A stretch of 64,000 nt of DNA from the NCBI RefSeq assembly GCF_016808335.1, contig NC_053150.1:26060538-26124537 (forward strand), in the 5' to 3' direction. The notes below the pieces were generated by a model. It saw only the letters and a program-made list of their open reading frames with translations. It ran no database searches and was not told where the DNA came from. Source of the DNA: Panicum virgatum (taxonomy: Eukaryota > Streptophyta > Magnoliopsida > Poales > Poaceae). Both the position numbers and the translations under genes were made by a program. Position 1 is the first letter of the stretch. Each line of letters begins with the position of its first letter. This document shows positions 35,001 through 48,104 of this stretch, piece by piece.

Positions 35001-35532
35001 CAGCGATGGAACAGAGCTCCGGCGGGTTGGGAGGTGGAAGAAAGGTGGGAGGGACCTTTCTGGAATTTGTGAAAACTTCAGGGGTTCCACTGTAAAACAA
35101 AATTTTCCGACTATTATATGGCTCAAATGAAAAAGTGCCCAAAATGAAAGTTGTCCAGTTTGTCAAGATCTACAACTTTTATGTTGTGCAAATTTTCACT
35201 AGACCAAGGGATTTTGAAATATTTTCAAAAGTTTGCAAGAGTTTGATTCAAATAAGGAAAATACCTTTTTGGTAGCAAATTCATCAAAATTTTGGACTTA
35301 AGTGCAATAAAGCTGCCAAAATCATGATTACTTGCATTTTGCAAGAAAGCCCTTTATAAATTTGAAAATACTTCCTATGTTAACACTTTTTGCAAACAGG
35401 GGCTATTAATTTTGTATAATTACATATATGCCCTTCATTTGCATTGAATTTTTTTTGACTACCACACAAGGGTAAATACACAAAATGCACACAAAACTTA
35501 GATTCTAATAGCTAGACACCTGTAGTGTCACA
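32024..35532 (-). repeat. 3' LTR of chromovirus H
   Basis: 3509 bp, TGTGGCGGAACC to GTGTCACA, minus orientation. A minus-strand polypurine tract TAGGGGGGAAGGC is at 35533-35545. GC-rich sequence at about 34230-35050 yields several spurious ORFs. It is collinear with the 5' LTR. Confidence 0.9.
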
Positions 35533-35591
35533 GCCTTCCCCCCTAAAAAGAATCTCATCCCGAGATTCCAGAGTTGAAGTGGACTAGGATG

Positions 35592-38500
35592 TTAGATACC
35601 TGGATTCGTTCTAAGGAAGTCGGGAAAGTTTTGTTGAAGATAGTGTTCTGTTTCCCAGGTAGCTTCTTCCTTGGTGTGATTGTTCCATTGGATCTTATAC
35701 ATTTTAACCTTTGCTCTTCTGGTACTTCTTTCCTTAGTGTCGAGGATTTTCATTGGATGCTCTACATATGTTAAATCTGACTCTACTTCCAAGTCTTGTT
35801 GTTCAACAATTTCCTCGGGGACTCTAACACATTTCTTAAGCTGAGAGATGTGAAAGACATCATGGACAGCTTGTAACTGAGAAGGAAGTCGAATTCGGTA
35901 AGCTACTGGTCCACAAATTTCAAGGATCTCAAAGGGTCCAATGTAGCGAGGTGCTAACTTTCCTTTTAAGCCAAATCGCTGAACACCTTTTGTTGGAGAT
36001 ACTCGCAGATATACATGATCTCCAACTTCAAATTGCAATGGCTTTCTTCTCTTATCTGCATAACTCTTCTGTCGAGATTGAGCTGCCTTGAGATTTGCTT
36101 GGATAACCTTCACTTTGTTCTCAGCTTCAGTTACTAAGTTGGGTCCAAAGATTTTGCGTTCTCCAGTTTGTGACCAACTCAATGGAGTTCGACATCTTCA
36201 ACCATATAATGCTTCGAATGGTTCCATCTTCAAACTGGACTGATAGCTGTTATTGTAGGAAAATTCTGCTAAGGCTAAACATTTATCCCAGTTCTTGTCA
36301 TACTGGATGACACACGCTCTGAGCATATCCTCAAGGATTTGGTTTACCCTTTCGGTTTGGCCATCCATTTGAGGATGATATGCAGAGCTACGAATTAACT
36401 TGGTTCCCAGAGAATCTTGTAATTGCTCCAAGAAATGTGTGACAAATTGTGCTCCACGATCAGATATGATCGTCTTGGGTACACCATGGAGACGAACTAT
36501 TTGATCAAGGTAGATTTTTGCATACCTTTTAGTAGAATAAGTAGTACGTACGAGAAGAAAATGGGCAGTCTTTGTTAATCTATCAACGATCACCCATATT
36601 GAATCATGCTTCTGAGAGGTGTTCGGTAAGCCAACAATGAAATCCATACTGATATCCTCCCATTTCCAGGACGGGATTGATAGCGGTTGAAGTGTACCTG
36701 CTATCTTGAGATGACTGGCTTTAATTCTCTGGCAGACATCACACTCAGAAACATACTTGGCTATCTCCCTTTTCATTCTGATCCACCAATAATGTTGTCT
36801 GAGATCTTGATACATCTTAGTACTTCCGGGATGAATGGAGAACTTTGAGAGATGTGCTTCATCAAGAATTTGCCTTCGGAGTTGATGGTCCTTAGGAACA
36901 ACAATGCGATTGTCGAATCATAAAACTCCCTTATGATCCAGGTGAAAGCACTTATACTTTTCTTCACCTCGAGCTAACTCTTGTTTGATGATCTTGACAC
37001 TTTTATCGCGAAGTTGTGCCGAGATAATACTATCTTGAATCGTAGGCTCGATAGCTATGTGATTCAAGCTCCCTTGTGGAACCATCTCTAGATTTAGTTT
37101 TCTCATTTCGTTGCATAGAGTATCATTGTATGATTCCGCTTCTAAGCAATGACAATGTGACTTACGGCTGAGTGCATCCGCAACCACATTTGCTTTGCCA
37201 GGATGATAATGAACTTCAATATCATAGTCTTTGATAAGCTCTAGCCATCGTCTTTGCCTCATATTCGGATCAGCTTGTGTGAAGATATACTTGAGACTCT
37301 TATGATAGGTGTAGATATTACAATGAGTTCCCATAAGATGGTGTCTCCATATTTTGAGAGCATGGACAACTGCTGCTAACTCCAGATCATGAGTGGGGTA
37401 GTTCTTCTCATGATTCTGAAGTGCTCATGATGCATAAGTAATTACTCGATTGCTTTGCATAAGTACGCATCCGAGTTCGGTGCCAGAAGCATCACAATAT
37501 ACATCGAATGGCTTGGTATTATCTGGTTGAGACAGCACTGGGGCAGTGGTCAATTGCACTCAAAGAGTGTGGAATGCTTCTTCACATTTATCATCCCAAA
37601 CGAATTTAACTCCCTTCTTCAATAATTCCGTCATTGGTTTAGCTATTATGGAGAAGACCGGAATAAAACAACGATAGTAACCGGCTAAACCAAGGAAACT
37701 TCTGATCTGATGAACTGAAGTGGGAGGCTTCCAATCCATTACTTCTTGCACTTTGCTTGGATCAACGGATATGCCTTTACTAGAGACAGTATGGCCCAAA
37801 AATTTCACACTATCCAACCAGAATTCACACTTTGAGAATGTACAATATAAGCGATGATCCCGCAGTCGTTGTAGAACAACTCGCATGTGATTTGCATGAT
37901 CTTCCTCAATCTTGGAGTAGATTAGAATGTCGTCAATAAAAACAACGACAAACTTATCCAATTCTGGCATAAACACCGAATTCATCAAGTACATGAAATA
38001 AGCCGGTGCATTGGTAAGACCAAAAGACATCATCAGATACTCATAGAGTCCATATCTGGTAGAGAAAGCCGTTTTTGGTATGTCACATGGCCTGATTTTG
38101 ATTTGATGGTAACCGGAACGGAGATCAACCTTGGAGAAAACTTTAGCTCCGGCTAACTGATCAAACAGGATATCAATGCGGGGAAGAGGACACTTGTTCT
38201 TAATCGTTACCGCATTGAGAGGTCTATAATCCACACATAGCCTCAAGCTATCATCCTTTTTCTTCACGAATAGGGCTGGGCAACCCCATGGTGAAGCACT
38301 TGGTCGAATATAACCTTTGTCCTGGAGGTCTTGAAGCTGGATCTTTAATTCTGCTAACTCATTTGGTGGCATCCGGTAGGGTCGCTTAGAGATAGGAGTT
38401 GTGCCTAGTTGTAACTCAATCACAAACTCAATATCTCTATCAGGGGATAGTCCAGGCAAGTCATCCGGAAAGACATCTGTGAACTCGCACACTACCGGAA

Positions 38501-38921
38501 TGTCTTCTAGCTTGACATCTTTCATGGAAAAAGTACAAGGAGTGTTGTACTCTTGTGGTGGAAGATAAAGAGTAGTGGTTCCTTGGTATGGTGAATTGAT
38601 CTCAACGGTTCGAGAAGAGATATCTAACAGTACATTATATTGGGTCATCCAGTCCATACCCAAGATAACATCCATACCTTCTAGACTTAAAGAGATCAAA
38701 TCGGTTTTAATCAACTTGCTACTCAACTGGATTGGCACCCGTCTAAGGATTTGATTGGAAGATATTTTACCACCAGGTGTGGTGATCAGGTATGGTGTCT
38801 TAGTAGGATTATAATCCAATCCTAATCTTGCCCCAAATTTATCACTGATAAAACTATGAGTTGCACCAGAATCAAACAATATGATTGCAGGCTTATAATC
38901 AATAGAGAATGTACCCGTCAT
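35592..38921 (-). pseudogene. Pol polyprotein of chromovirus H (four in-frame TGA)
   Basis: One continuous minus-strand frame of about 1110 codons. It has protease ([10 protein letters not shown]), reverse transcriptase ([30 protein letters not shown] as the YxDD-type active site), RNase H ([25 protein letters not shown]), the integrase zinc-binding region (ECDVCQR), the integrase core (MDFIVGLP, DRGAQFVTHF, SAYHPQMDGQTERVN) and a GPY-type segment (LAPRYIGPFEI). A C-terminal chromodomain (ILDTKERS..KVKMYKIQWNNH..EEATWE) marks it as a chromovirus. The frame is never shifted. The only breaks are four TGA codons near 37558, 37432, 36917 and 36196, each where relatives have Arg or where CGA is the one-step ancestor. 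The key catalytic residues I can see are intact. Confidence 0.9.
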
Positions 38922-38937
38922 GATTGGTGCGCCTTCC

Positions 38938-39585
38938 GGAGCTTGGTGTTGAGACCGCGGCGGAAACGAACCCGCTTCTTGGTATCACTATCAGCATGAT
39001 AGCCAGCATACTGGCACAGGTGGTTGAAAACCTATGCATATTGCAACACCGTGCGGGTTCCTTGTGTCAGTGCCAAGAACTCATTCATCTTCCGGTCCAT
39101 GAGTCCCTCGGGAATATGATGCGCCCTGAAGGCGGTCCTGAATTCGTCCCAGAGGACTACATGGTCTGCTGGTAGTGTGGCGCGATAATTGTCCCACCAG
39201 ATACGGCAGTGCCACGTAACTGCTGAGCAGCGAAGAGAGTCTTATTAGCTTCGGAACATGGAACTGGCAGTAGAGCAAATTTCGACTCAATGGTCCGAAG
39301 CCAGGCATCTGCGTCCAGGGGCTCATCTGTCTTGTGAAATAGTGGAGGCTGGGTACCAAAGAATTCCTGGTATCCAGCTGCTCTAGGAATATGATCTTCA
39401 CGGCATCGCTGCTGAGAGCGTGGCTGATTTTGCTGCCCTTGCACAAGTTAGCGTATCAGCTCAGTTTGCAGGGCCATGACTTCCGCCAAGCTAGGAGGTG
39501 GTGGTGGCGGTTGCTGAGATCCACTAGCCTGGCCATGGCTAAATCCCTCCGGGGTACCACGTGTAGAGCCCACCATCTGAATCAT
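38938..39585 (-). pseudogene. Gag of chromovirus H, C-terminal deletion
   Basis: Starts MIQMVGSTRGTPEGF at 39585. It contains the retrotransposon gag core with DADAWLRTIESKFALLPV, SEANKTLFAAQQLRGTA, WDEFRTAFRAHHIPEG and [16 protein letters not shown]. One stop is at about 39453 (TAA after LIR); a shift follows at about 39190, and another stop lies near 39034. Just after LNTKLRKA (38940) the sequence passes directly into the protease frame. The basic stretch, the CCHC knuckle and the linker that usually lie between are absent, so an internal deletion probably joined gag and pol near 38930. Products would lack nucleocapsid. Confidence 0.75.
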
Positions 39586-39914
39586 GAAAGATATCCGTTA
39601 GATTACACTTTACCTTTACTTCCATTATCAAATGGCACAAAGCAAAATATATCAAAGGAATATAAGGATAGTTGCAAATAGAATGATGTTGATTGTAACA
39701 ACATGCAAATCTCATATTCCATCCAACTGATTTAGCTCAAAAAGCAAGAACGGCAAGATTTTCACAAGAACAAAGCCATTTATTCCAAACTTCATGTTAC
39801 AGTCATGGCTATGGATATGTTACAACAAGTTGGCTTCCCTCCAAACTATCTTACATCACTCTCTATGTACATGGTTCTACTCCTAAGAGAGTTAATTCCA
39901 AAAGTGTTGACGAT

Positions 39915-40853
39915 CTAGAAATCGTCAAGTTTGCCGACTGAAGACTCACTACCAAGAGAAGGGTCACTGTTCTGAGCTTCGGGCTCTAGACCTTCATGCT
40001 CAGAGTCAAGGTCAGAAACTCCTTCAATCTCCTCAGGATCTTCTTCTTCATTTCCCGCGGGTGGTTCCGGGATTTCAGGTGGTACTGGCTGCACTTGGAG
40101 AAACTCAATGTAAGCATTAGCATCATTAAGCTCCAAGGTGAGGTCTTGGACCTGCTCCTGAAGATACTCTATCACTATATTGCGCTGACTGAGAAGAGCA
40201 TCATTCTCGGTAATTTGGTCTTCCCGATGGCCGATTGTCTCCTCGTGTTGGGCTATCACCTCGTCTCGGGCAGTAACTGCTGCCTGAAGTTCCTCTACTT
40301 GAGCAATGTTCCTATCCAACTTGCTATGAGTGACTTGTGCCTCACTAGCCAAGTGGATAATGCCTCGGTGTTGTAGCTCCTGAAGGCGAAGTTGAGCGTT
40401 CATAAATTTGACCATCATGCACACTATATCTCCTGCTGAACCTCCAAGTAAATGTGCGCAGTGCACCACTCTAAAAGTCCATTCAGGGTCATGGTAGTCT
40501 GCAGCAGGGAAAAGGCCGAAAGGGTATTCCGCTACTTCATTTGGATGCTGCTCGCAGAAGGTAGTAATGGCTTCTAGAGCGGCAGCTTCGATAGTGTCGG
40601 CGAAACGGTACCCAAACACCTCGATCTCTATAGGCTGCCAAAGAGCTCGGAAAGGATGTTGCGGTATGGTCATCTTTATGGTGCATCAGGTAACTCCTTC
40701 TGCTGTGTAGGTGTAGCAGTCGTATAGCCGCGGCTCCGTGTAACAAAAGAACTGGAGAGATTCCCACAGAAGACGAGGAAAACCCTCCCAATGGAGTCCA
40801 TTGGTGTGGGCATGACCCGCACCATCCAAAGTAGTGCCCGGAACATTAGCCAT
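39915..40853 (-). pseudogene. Extra coiled-coil ORF upstream of gag in chromovirus H
   Basis: A single minus-strand frame from ATG 40853 (MANVPGTTLDGAGHAHTNGL) to the stop at 39915, about 312 codons, with one in-frame TGA near 40687. The N-terminal part has WEGFPRLLWESLQFFCYTEP and FRVVHCAHLLGGSAGDIVC. The middle is a long predicted coiled coil (QVEELQAAVTARDEVIAQHE), and the tail is acidic (EEEDPEEIEG). Such an ORF between the 5' LTR and gag is common in grass Tekay elements. It is not gag, and its function is not known to me. Confidence 0.65.
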
Positions 40854-41435
40854 CTGAAACAAAAATTCAAATGGTGAGATGTCGCCAAAAAGGGACACAC
40901 AAACTGTAGAAAACGATTCATTGAAATGTGTAGTTTCAAAAGAATCACAAATGATCAAACTATAAACAAGGCTAGTTGATCACTTAGAAAATTCCTTGAA
41001 CAAAAGATCAAAGGTTCAAACTAGGTTTTAGAACAAGGCACTCACCATTCTATTAACACAAGCACTCTAAGAGTCCTTAAAAGAAACAAACATTTAGGTT
41101 TTTAACAATGTATGCATGTGTTATCGTCCTCACAACCAAAAATAACCGCCAAATACCTTTGGTCTTACGTGGTGAATTTTGGTGGCACAGATACGGCTCT
41201 CTTTCTATATTATCTAGCCGAAAGGTCCTAATTGTTCTTAGCCTATCAAAACATAGTTAGTGTACCTATAGAAAACACATAGTTAAAAGCCACCTTGTAA
41301 TACCCATAAATCATCACCCTAGCGCTTTACGAGCTAAGCATAATCCTTAACGAGTCCGACACATTTTTTGCAACACTTTTGCTGAGCACATCTTTTATTC
41401 AAAATCTAAGATTTGTTGTACCATTCGGAGTATAC

Positions 41436-41455
41436 TTGCCTGCTCTGATACTAGC
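41436..41455 (-). other. Primer-binding site of chromovirus H
   Basis: On the minus strand, GCTAGTATCAGAGCAGGCAA follows the 5' LTR. TATCAGAGC is the core of the initiator methionine tRNA complement used by most plant chromoviruses. The first bases of the usual TGGTATCAGAGC are altered. Confidence 0.75.
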
Positions 41456-44400
41456 TGTGGCAGAACCACTTTGAGCCACACTAGTTTTAGTGTATCAAAC
41501 ACTTCAACTAGTATAACTAATGGTCCTCCGGGTAGGATCCCGATATAGCCACTCGATATCGGATCGTAATACAAGTATACATCCCGCACGAAGGCGAGTC
41601 AGAGATACAACAATTTCACAATATTTTACATCACATAGATAAGGAGTATAATTTACATCAAAGTTTCGAAGCTAGCAAGCCGAAGCCTTAGCTTTTACAA
41701 TTTTATTCTGACAGAAACTAGAGAAGTTTCACAGAAACAAACTATAAGAAAAGAGTTCTGCAGCGGAAAGTAAAACACGACTAGGTACAGATGTCGTAGG
41801 GGTGATGTCATGGTAAGCCCGAACATGACATCATTCATCCAAACCATAGCTGGTGGATGGTTCCCATTCCATCGTCTAGCCAACAGGTAAACCACTAGGC
41901 CAAGTTGAGCTAGAGTCTTGGTCATCGGAAAAATTTCCTGAAAATATTATCAAAAGCAAGTCTGAGTATACTAATACTCAGCAAGACAGACCCGTCTAAG
42001 GGTATAGCATAGCCCTTTAACTAGACATGAAAGGTTTGCAAAGGCTTTGGAGTTTGTTTTGCTGAAAAGCAACAAAGAGTAGATCCTTAAGGTCAAATTT
42101 TAGCTTTGAGATTCTAGTTGCATTAACCATTCTAGGTAAGCATCTATCTACACAAACACGGTAGAGGATCTATTTGCATTTAACCATGTTATGAATCATA
42201 AATATTCAACTTCTTACTCTATGTAGCAAAGGGATTAAGCAGTCTCATTATCCGTGAGAGGCAGAACAGTACGAACCAAATTTCAATCCTTGCAAGGTAG
42301 AACCTAACACACACGCTTGGAGCACTGACGAGTCACTCCCAAGCAACCGTTTGCCTTTCATTCTGGTTCATGGACAGGGCCACTCTCCCCGGTTATAGCG
42401 AGCCCGACCCTCTCTGTAGCTGTGGATTGTTGCAACATATAATATATAACTTCCTATCTCTACAAGAGAGTGGGGTAAAGTCCACTTGCTGGTCCGATCG
42501 GTTACTAGGCTTGCCGCGTACCATATTTACAGCATGTGGCTAGTACTTTCAAACACTTAACCACCGCTACCACACACTGCGTCCTTATCAAGTTCATCAA
42601 CACAGACGGACTCCAACAAATCCGCCCATGATCCTTATAGTGGTTGCAGAAAGTAAACAATCAACTCCTATAAGCTTGCGAGTGACAGGCTATCACTCGA
42701 CTTTTACCGATCTTATTAGCATAGCCACTATTCGGGACTCAGATCTAGTGTTCAATCAATAGGTATCTAGAATTATGCATCTAAGGTTTTCAATTAATTC
42801 CAATAACTTAAATGCACAAGTAAATAATAACGATAAATTGCATAATTTAAAATAATAGGATTATGCTCCGGGGCTTGCCTGTAGAGGTATCTATAGGGTC
42901 AGCAAAATCTGGCTCTTCCGAACCAAAGTTCGGGGCTTCTGTTAGTTCGACAACATTGGCCTGAGCTTCAGAAGAAAAATCCCCTTCTGGCAACTGGGTG
43001 AGCTCGTATGTTCCGTCAACTAGCGGGGTGATTTCTATATGAAATGCAAAAGTTGAAAATTAGTTAAGTGCTTGAGTATAGCTTTCCTTCACTAAAGAGT
43101 TGAAAACCAATAAAATAAATATTAAGATAAATCTTAATAATTTTTACTTTATTGGGCAATTGTTTATAGAGTAGAAGTAAATAAGATAAAATTCCATAAA
43201 ATAACTTGGAAAAGGAACTTTTATTTCAAAAGAATAATCCACAAGAAATTATATAAATAATTTCTTGTAGATTCTTTTTAAAACATAAGAAGAAAATTTT
43301 GACAGTAGATGTTATTGTATATTAATGGATATAGAAAATTTTTGTAGAGCTTTACCTACTCAAAGGAGCATATGGTTAAAAGCTCACAAACAAATTCATT
43401 TTGGAACATTGGATATAAAAGAAAAGGACTATAAACAAATCTTATTTTTAGATTTAAAAGCACAAGGTTTCATCAAATCTTCACAACACCAAACTTGTAG
43501 ATCTATTTACAAGAACACAACAAAATTGGTTTGGTATTTTTCTGATTTTTCTACAAATTACTAGAAATTTTCAAATTTCACAGGAAAAAGAATAAAAGGG
43601 AAAGAAACTTTTGCAAAGAGGACCCTGGAAAGTTTGGAATGTAAGCAATCAGGTCCTTCATCATGATCAGAGGGGAGGGGCGATGGTTGACCGCCGATTC
43701 CGGCGACGGCGATCGTCGGCGGCGAGGTCTGAGGGGCTAGTGAGGTTGAGCAGGTCAAGGCGCACCTGAAGGTACTCGTGGCGCAGTTGGAGGTGGCCGG
43801 GAAGGGGGTCGTCGGCGTTGGTGCAGAGCACGGCGGCGAGGGCACACGGCGGTAAGGGGTTTCCGGCAAGGAACTGGCAGCGAGGGGGGGTGGATCAGCT
43901 TCACAGGAACTCGGTGAAGCTTGCTAGAGGGCTGTAGGGGTTGGGGCAGGGCTGTAGCGGCGGGTTCGCGATGGACAGGCTCGTCGGAGTTGGGGAGAAA
44001 GGGTGGAGGTGGTGCACGCCAGAATTGAAGTCCGGCCAGGCTTTATATAGGCCAAGGAAGAGAGGATAAGAAAGATGGAACATCCAGGGATCAAGTTCGA
44101 CAGAGGAAAGGCAAAGATGGAGATGGCACTGGCTTCCCAGCGGCGGCCGATGATGTGGCAGGGCACGTCGGCGTGGCGCGCGCGGAAAGCACCATCAGGG
44201 GCGGCGCTAGAGGCGGCGGAGGTTTGTGCACGATGCGTGGAGGTGGGGTGGTAGTGCCCTGAGGCAGTGCGGCAGTTCTGGGAATGGACACAGCGGCGGG
44301 GAGCTCGGCGGCGTGGCGTGGCGGGGGGAGGACGCGCCAGCAAAGGAGGGGAGTGGTGCCAGGAGGAGCAGGGAGGTCGGTGGAAACCCAAAACAGCGGC

Positions 44401-46424
44401 GCGGGTGGTCGGTGGGCGGGAATCCGCGGCGGTGGCGGTGGAGCAGAGCTCCGGCAGGTCGGGAGGTGGAAGAAAGGTGGGAGGGACCTTTCTGGAATTT
44501 GTAAAAACTTCTAGGGGTTCCACTGTAAACAAAATTTTCCCGGTATTCTAGGGCTCAAATTAAAAAGTTCCCAAAATGAGAGTTGTCAAGTTTTTCAAGA
44601 TCTACAACTTTTATGTTGTGCAAATTTTCACAAGACAAAGGGATTTTGAAATATTTTCAAAAGTTTGCAAGAGTTTAATTTAAATAAGGAAAATACCTTT
44701 TTGGTAGCAAATTGTTGATGCTCCTTAGCGCCCCAATTTATATACCATAAGCGCACGGGATCGTGTAGCATTTCCCTTAGAGTATTCCCCCAAGGTTTAT
44801 CAATTCGTGGATCGACAAAGAACTACCCAAGGTTTTCCATTTAATCTAATGGATCTATCCTAACATGAAGTATGAATTGCACATATAGAGTAACCTTTAA
44901 TAGATATGAGTGTTGTGTAAAGGTTGATCTCATCCATGAACATAGGCATAACTATAGCAAAACCAAAGACATGACTAGGCCTATTGTCATCTAGTTGTAG
45001 TTCAAGCTAACAAGCAAATAAATCATGCATCTCAATCAATGGCATCTTTAAACCCAAAATCTCCAATCCGATCCTTCGATACCCCATCTACTTAAAGCAA
45101 TGCCCTGTCACGACGCCCCCCTTTGGACGAAAGCACCCTGAAGCAAGTCGAACCCCCTTTGGTAGTTCCGCCATGAACCTCTAGCCACCATTACTACAAG
45201 AACATGCTAAGCGATCTATCTCGATAATAGATCTAGGATGAAGCAAACCCAAAGAAAAGAACGAAATCAAAAGAGAGAACATGGTCGCCAAAAGATTTGG
45301 AAGACATGATTATCATTACTCACATAATAGATTCATTTGGATCGTCACCACTGAATACATACCATTGACGACTCCAACTAGCTCATGAACTCCACCATGG
45401 CACAACCACGCAGGGAGGCCATGGCGGCTAGGGGCGGCCTAAGCCATCTCCTATACAATTTCGAAGACTTGCGGCGGCCGTCGTCTCCCTCCGGTCTTGG
45501 CCCTAGGTTTTCGTCGAGTTCTAGGTGGATGGATGCCGCGAGTTGAATAAGGTGTGAGCTATTTATAAGCCGAGGAAGCCACTAGTCGAAGGGGAGGCCA
45601 AACCGCCTCGGAAACGGGATAGGCCGGCCGGCCCCATGGGCCTAGGCCAGTAGGCCTACCCTCTTTCGGGCTCGCCTCGGTCTCATCTTTCACATGTAGA
45701 CTCCTCGCATCTTCTAGAGTTTATGTCCTTCACGATTGCACCCCTTTAGACGTCGTTATCTTGGAGATATCTTCGAGGATAGGATAGGGAATCCTTCCTT
45801 AAATCTTCATTTCCTTTGCTTAATCCCGAAGTATCTTGATCTCATCTTTGTGGACTTGGTCCTTTGGGCTCTCTTGGAGGATGGATGTGCATGAATGGGC
45901 TTCGAATCAACATGGGCTTTGGTCCTTCCTTTGGGCTTTGGCCTTCGTCTTTCTCCATGTTAGCGCTCGATCACGGGCCTCGTCATTTCATGCTCCAAAA
46001 TAGGCCAAAAAACCTGCAAAAACGAAGTTCCTCCAAAATATATGTGCAAGTGTGAAAATGACCAATAATTAGGCCGGGGTTAGGACGGTTAGTGATTTTG
46101 ATATTAAATTCATGCCATTATCAAGGATAAACAAGGGATAAAATGGGTAATTAAGGAGCGCCAACACAAATTCATCAAAATTTTGGACTTAAGTGCAATA
46201 AAGCTGCCAAAATCATGATTACTTGAATTTTGCAAGAAAGCCCTTTATAAATTTGAAAATACTTCCTATGTTAACACTTTTTGCAAACAGGGGCTAGTAA
46301 TTTTGTATAATTACATATATGCCCTTGATTTGCATTGAAATTTTTTTTGACTACCACACAAGGGTAAATACACAAAATGCACACAAAACTTAGATTCTAA
46401 TAGCTAGACACCTGAAGTGTCACA
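41456..46424 (-). repeat. 5' LTR of chromovirus H, interrupted by a solo LTR
   Basis: TGTGGCAGAACC to GTGTCACA, 4969 bp in place and 3510 bp without the inserted solo LTR and its TSD copy. It is collinear with 32024-35532; the insertion lies at the point matching 35274-35284 of that copy. Confidence 0.9.
44713..46166 (-). mobile_element. Solo LTR, Athila-like
   Basis: 1454 bp from TGTTGATGCTCC to GGAGCGCCAACA. It is flanked by a perfect CAAAT duplication (44708-44712 and 46167-46171) whose single copy is present in the other LTR of H. A minus-strand TATAAATA box near 45557 gives the orientation. No internal region is present, so this is a product of LTR-LTR recombination. It is the youngest datable event in the nest. 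Confidence 0.92.
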
Positions 46425-47699
46425 GGAATCTGAAGACGACTCAGCCCCCATGTCGGATGTGGAGAAGCCCCCAAGCACTCCAGAGATGAGTGCTTGCGAA
46501 GCAGAGGACATGGCGGATGCCATGCTTCGGAATTCTCCACTACCAGATGTTGGGAGGAGCGATGAAAGGCTCCCGGAGCGCAGTAGAAGCGACAAGTTTC
46601 CAGAAGAAGGGGGTGACGAGAAGCTTCCTGAGGAAGAAGGCGGCGAGAAGCTGCCTGAAGAAACCCCTACAGGTAAACTTATAATGCCTTGTACTGAAAA
46701 AGTATTTTTCTTTGCTCTTAGTTTGGTTAAGTAACCCATTTTTCCTCTAGATTCCCAAAATCCAGGGAATACTGTGGGGAGGATTGAAGATGTGCCAGAA
46801 AAGGAAATCTCTAAGGTGCGGGCGAGTGCTTCCCAAGTTTCATCGGGAAGTGTCATGCCGCAAGAGAAGATAAAGCTTGCATTCAAGCTGCTGGGGGTAA
46901 GTAGTCGAATATATCGAGTACTTATGTATAGATCGAATAGTATATACTGGTCCTTTTGTTTTTATTTATTGGCAGGAGGTGTTGGAGGAGGGGAGTAGCC
47001 AGCCCTCGGACAATGCAGAGCTAAATGCTCTGAGAGAGCGGGTAAAAACGTTCTCATCCGAGAAGGCTACCCTTCAAGAGAAAATCAGGAAACTCTCCAA
47101 GGTCAAGAAAGGTTAGTCTTTAGCATATATGATGCAATCAACTAGATTGTTCTGCCTGGTGTTTATAAGCTTTTCTTCTAATCGAGTACACAGCTTGCAC
47201 AAAATCTTTAAAGATTGAGGAAAGCTTGGTAGTGGATCTAAAGATTCTTATGTTCCGAAACGCAGATGAAATCGAGAAGCTCAAGAAGATCAAGGCAGAT
47301 TCTGACCAATAGGTGGCAACTTGTCTTCAGCAGCTTAAAACTTTGTCAGAATCCCGGGACTTGATGCAGCAAGAGGTTGAAGAACTCAGAGATGCTGCTC
47401 AAGATGTGGCAGGACTTGTGGAGATCTCGAAGGGGAATGAAGACGAACCGCTTACGCTGGCGGGGAGGCTTCGGAAAGTACCCGAGAGTTTCGAAAGGTA
47501 CGTCTCCACAACTACCCGATAGTACGTGGGACATGTACTCGGGTTGGTGAGGTCCTACTGGCCACGTACTCCCCTTGATCCACTTGGGAAGGGTGCAAAG
47601 GCTGACTGTACTGATGAGCAATTCAATCAGTATCTACAAGAGACCTCCGCCGTAACATATCAGATAGTGGAGTCTTTGAACAAGTCTGGGTCTCCCTGA
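46425..47699 (+). pseudogene. Antisense gene of family T copy A, 3' exons
   Basis: Continues the gene split by H. Exons: 46425-46672 (acidic ESEDDSAPMSDVEKPP, then Glu/Lys-rich repeats LPEEEGGEKLPEE; donor ACAG|GTAAAC), 46751-46896, 46976-47111 and 47194-47699. All internal junctions have GT and AG. The last exon encodes a coiled coil (NADEIEKLKKIKADSD, DLMQQEVEELRDAAQ) and the conserved tail EDEPLTLAGRLRKVPESFE..YVGHVLGLVRSYWPRTPLDPLG, ending at TGA 47697-47699. In-frame TAGs occur near 47310 and 47519. The order of acidic linker, coiled coil and WP/PLDPLGEGAKAD tail is shared with copies B and D. Confidence 0.75.
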
Positions 47700-48104
47700 A
47701 CTGCTTGTGAAAATTGTTTGCGTGTGGGCCACAAGTACTTTGAACAAATGTTTAATATTTGTGTAATGTCAAGTGCTTGTTTTATTGTAGGATTATACAA
47801 TCCATTTTGTCGAGTAATTGATACTCGAAATGAATGAGTTCTGGCGGCATCACCCCTGCTCAATCATGATAGTGCATACAAAGAGTTGTATCCATAGGTG
47901 CCTTAAGAGGCAGAGTATTCTCGATTTGGGTCGAGTTGTATGGTTCTTAATCAGAACTCTAGTGCTGACCTGTTAGGATTGAATCCCGCAGGATTAACCA
48001 AGTGGGAAGAGCACTTTGCGAAAGGGTATTTTGAGATGCAATTTTCCTTTTGAGAGGAAATGCGTCAATTTAGGTTGGTGCACTTGTGGACTTGATTGTT
48101 CAAT

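Larger units (their letters stand above)
32024..46424 (-). mobile_element. Tekay-like chromovirus H (Ty3/gypsy), near complete
   Basis: Minus-oriented. 5' LTR 46424-41456 (3510 bp once its own insertion and TSD are removed), primer site at 41455-41436, leader, extra coiled-coil ORF 40853-39915, gag 39585-38938, pol 38921-35592, polypurine tract 35545-35533, 3' LTR 35532-32024 (3509 bp). Flanks are GGAAA (32019-32023) and GGAAT (46425-46429), a 5-bp TSD with one mismatch. It sits inside an exon of the copy A antisense gene. The first 275 bp of the two LTRs differ by roughly 3-4% by eye, less than the copy A LTRs, as nesting requires. Confidence 0.9.

Noticed and set aside
34179..35130. Several ORFs in the GC-rich part of the H LTRs (also 43924-44551)
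   Set aside because: They sit in both LTRs in different frames with substitutions that ignore codon structure. They are LTR sequence, not genes.
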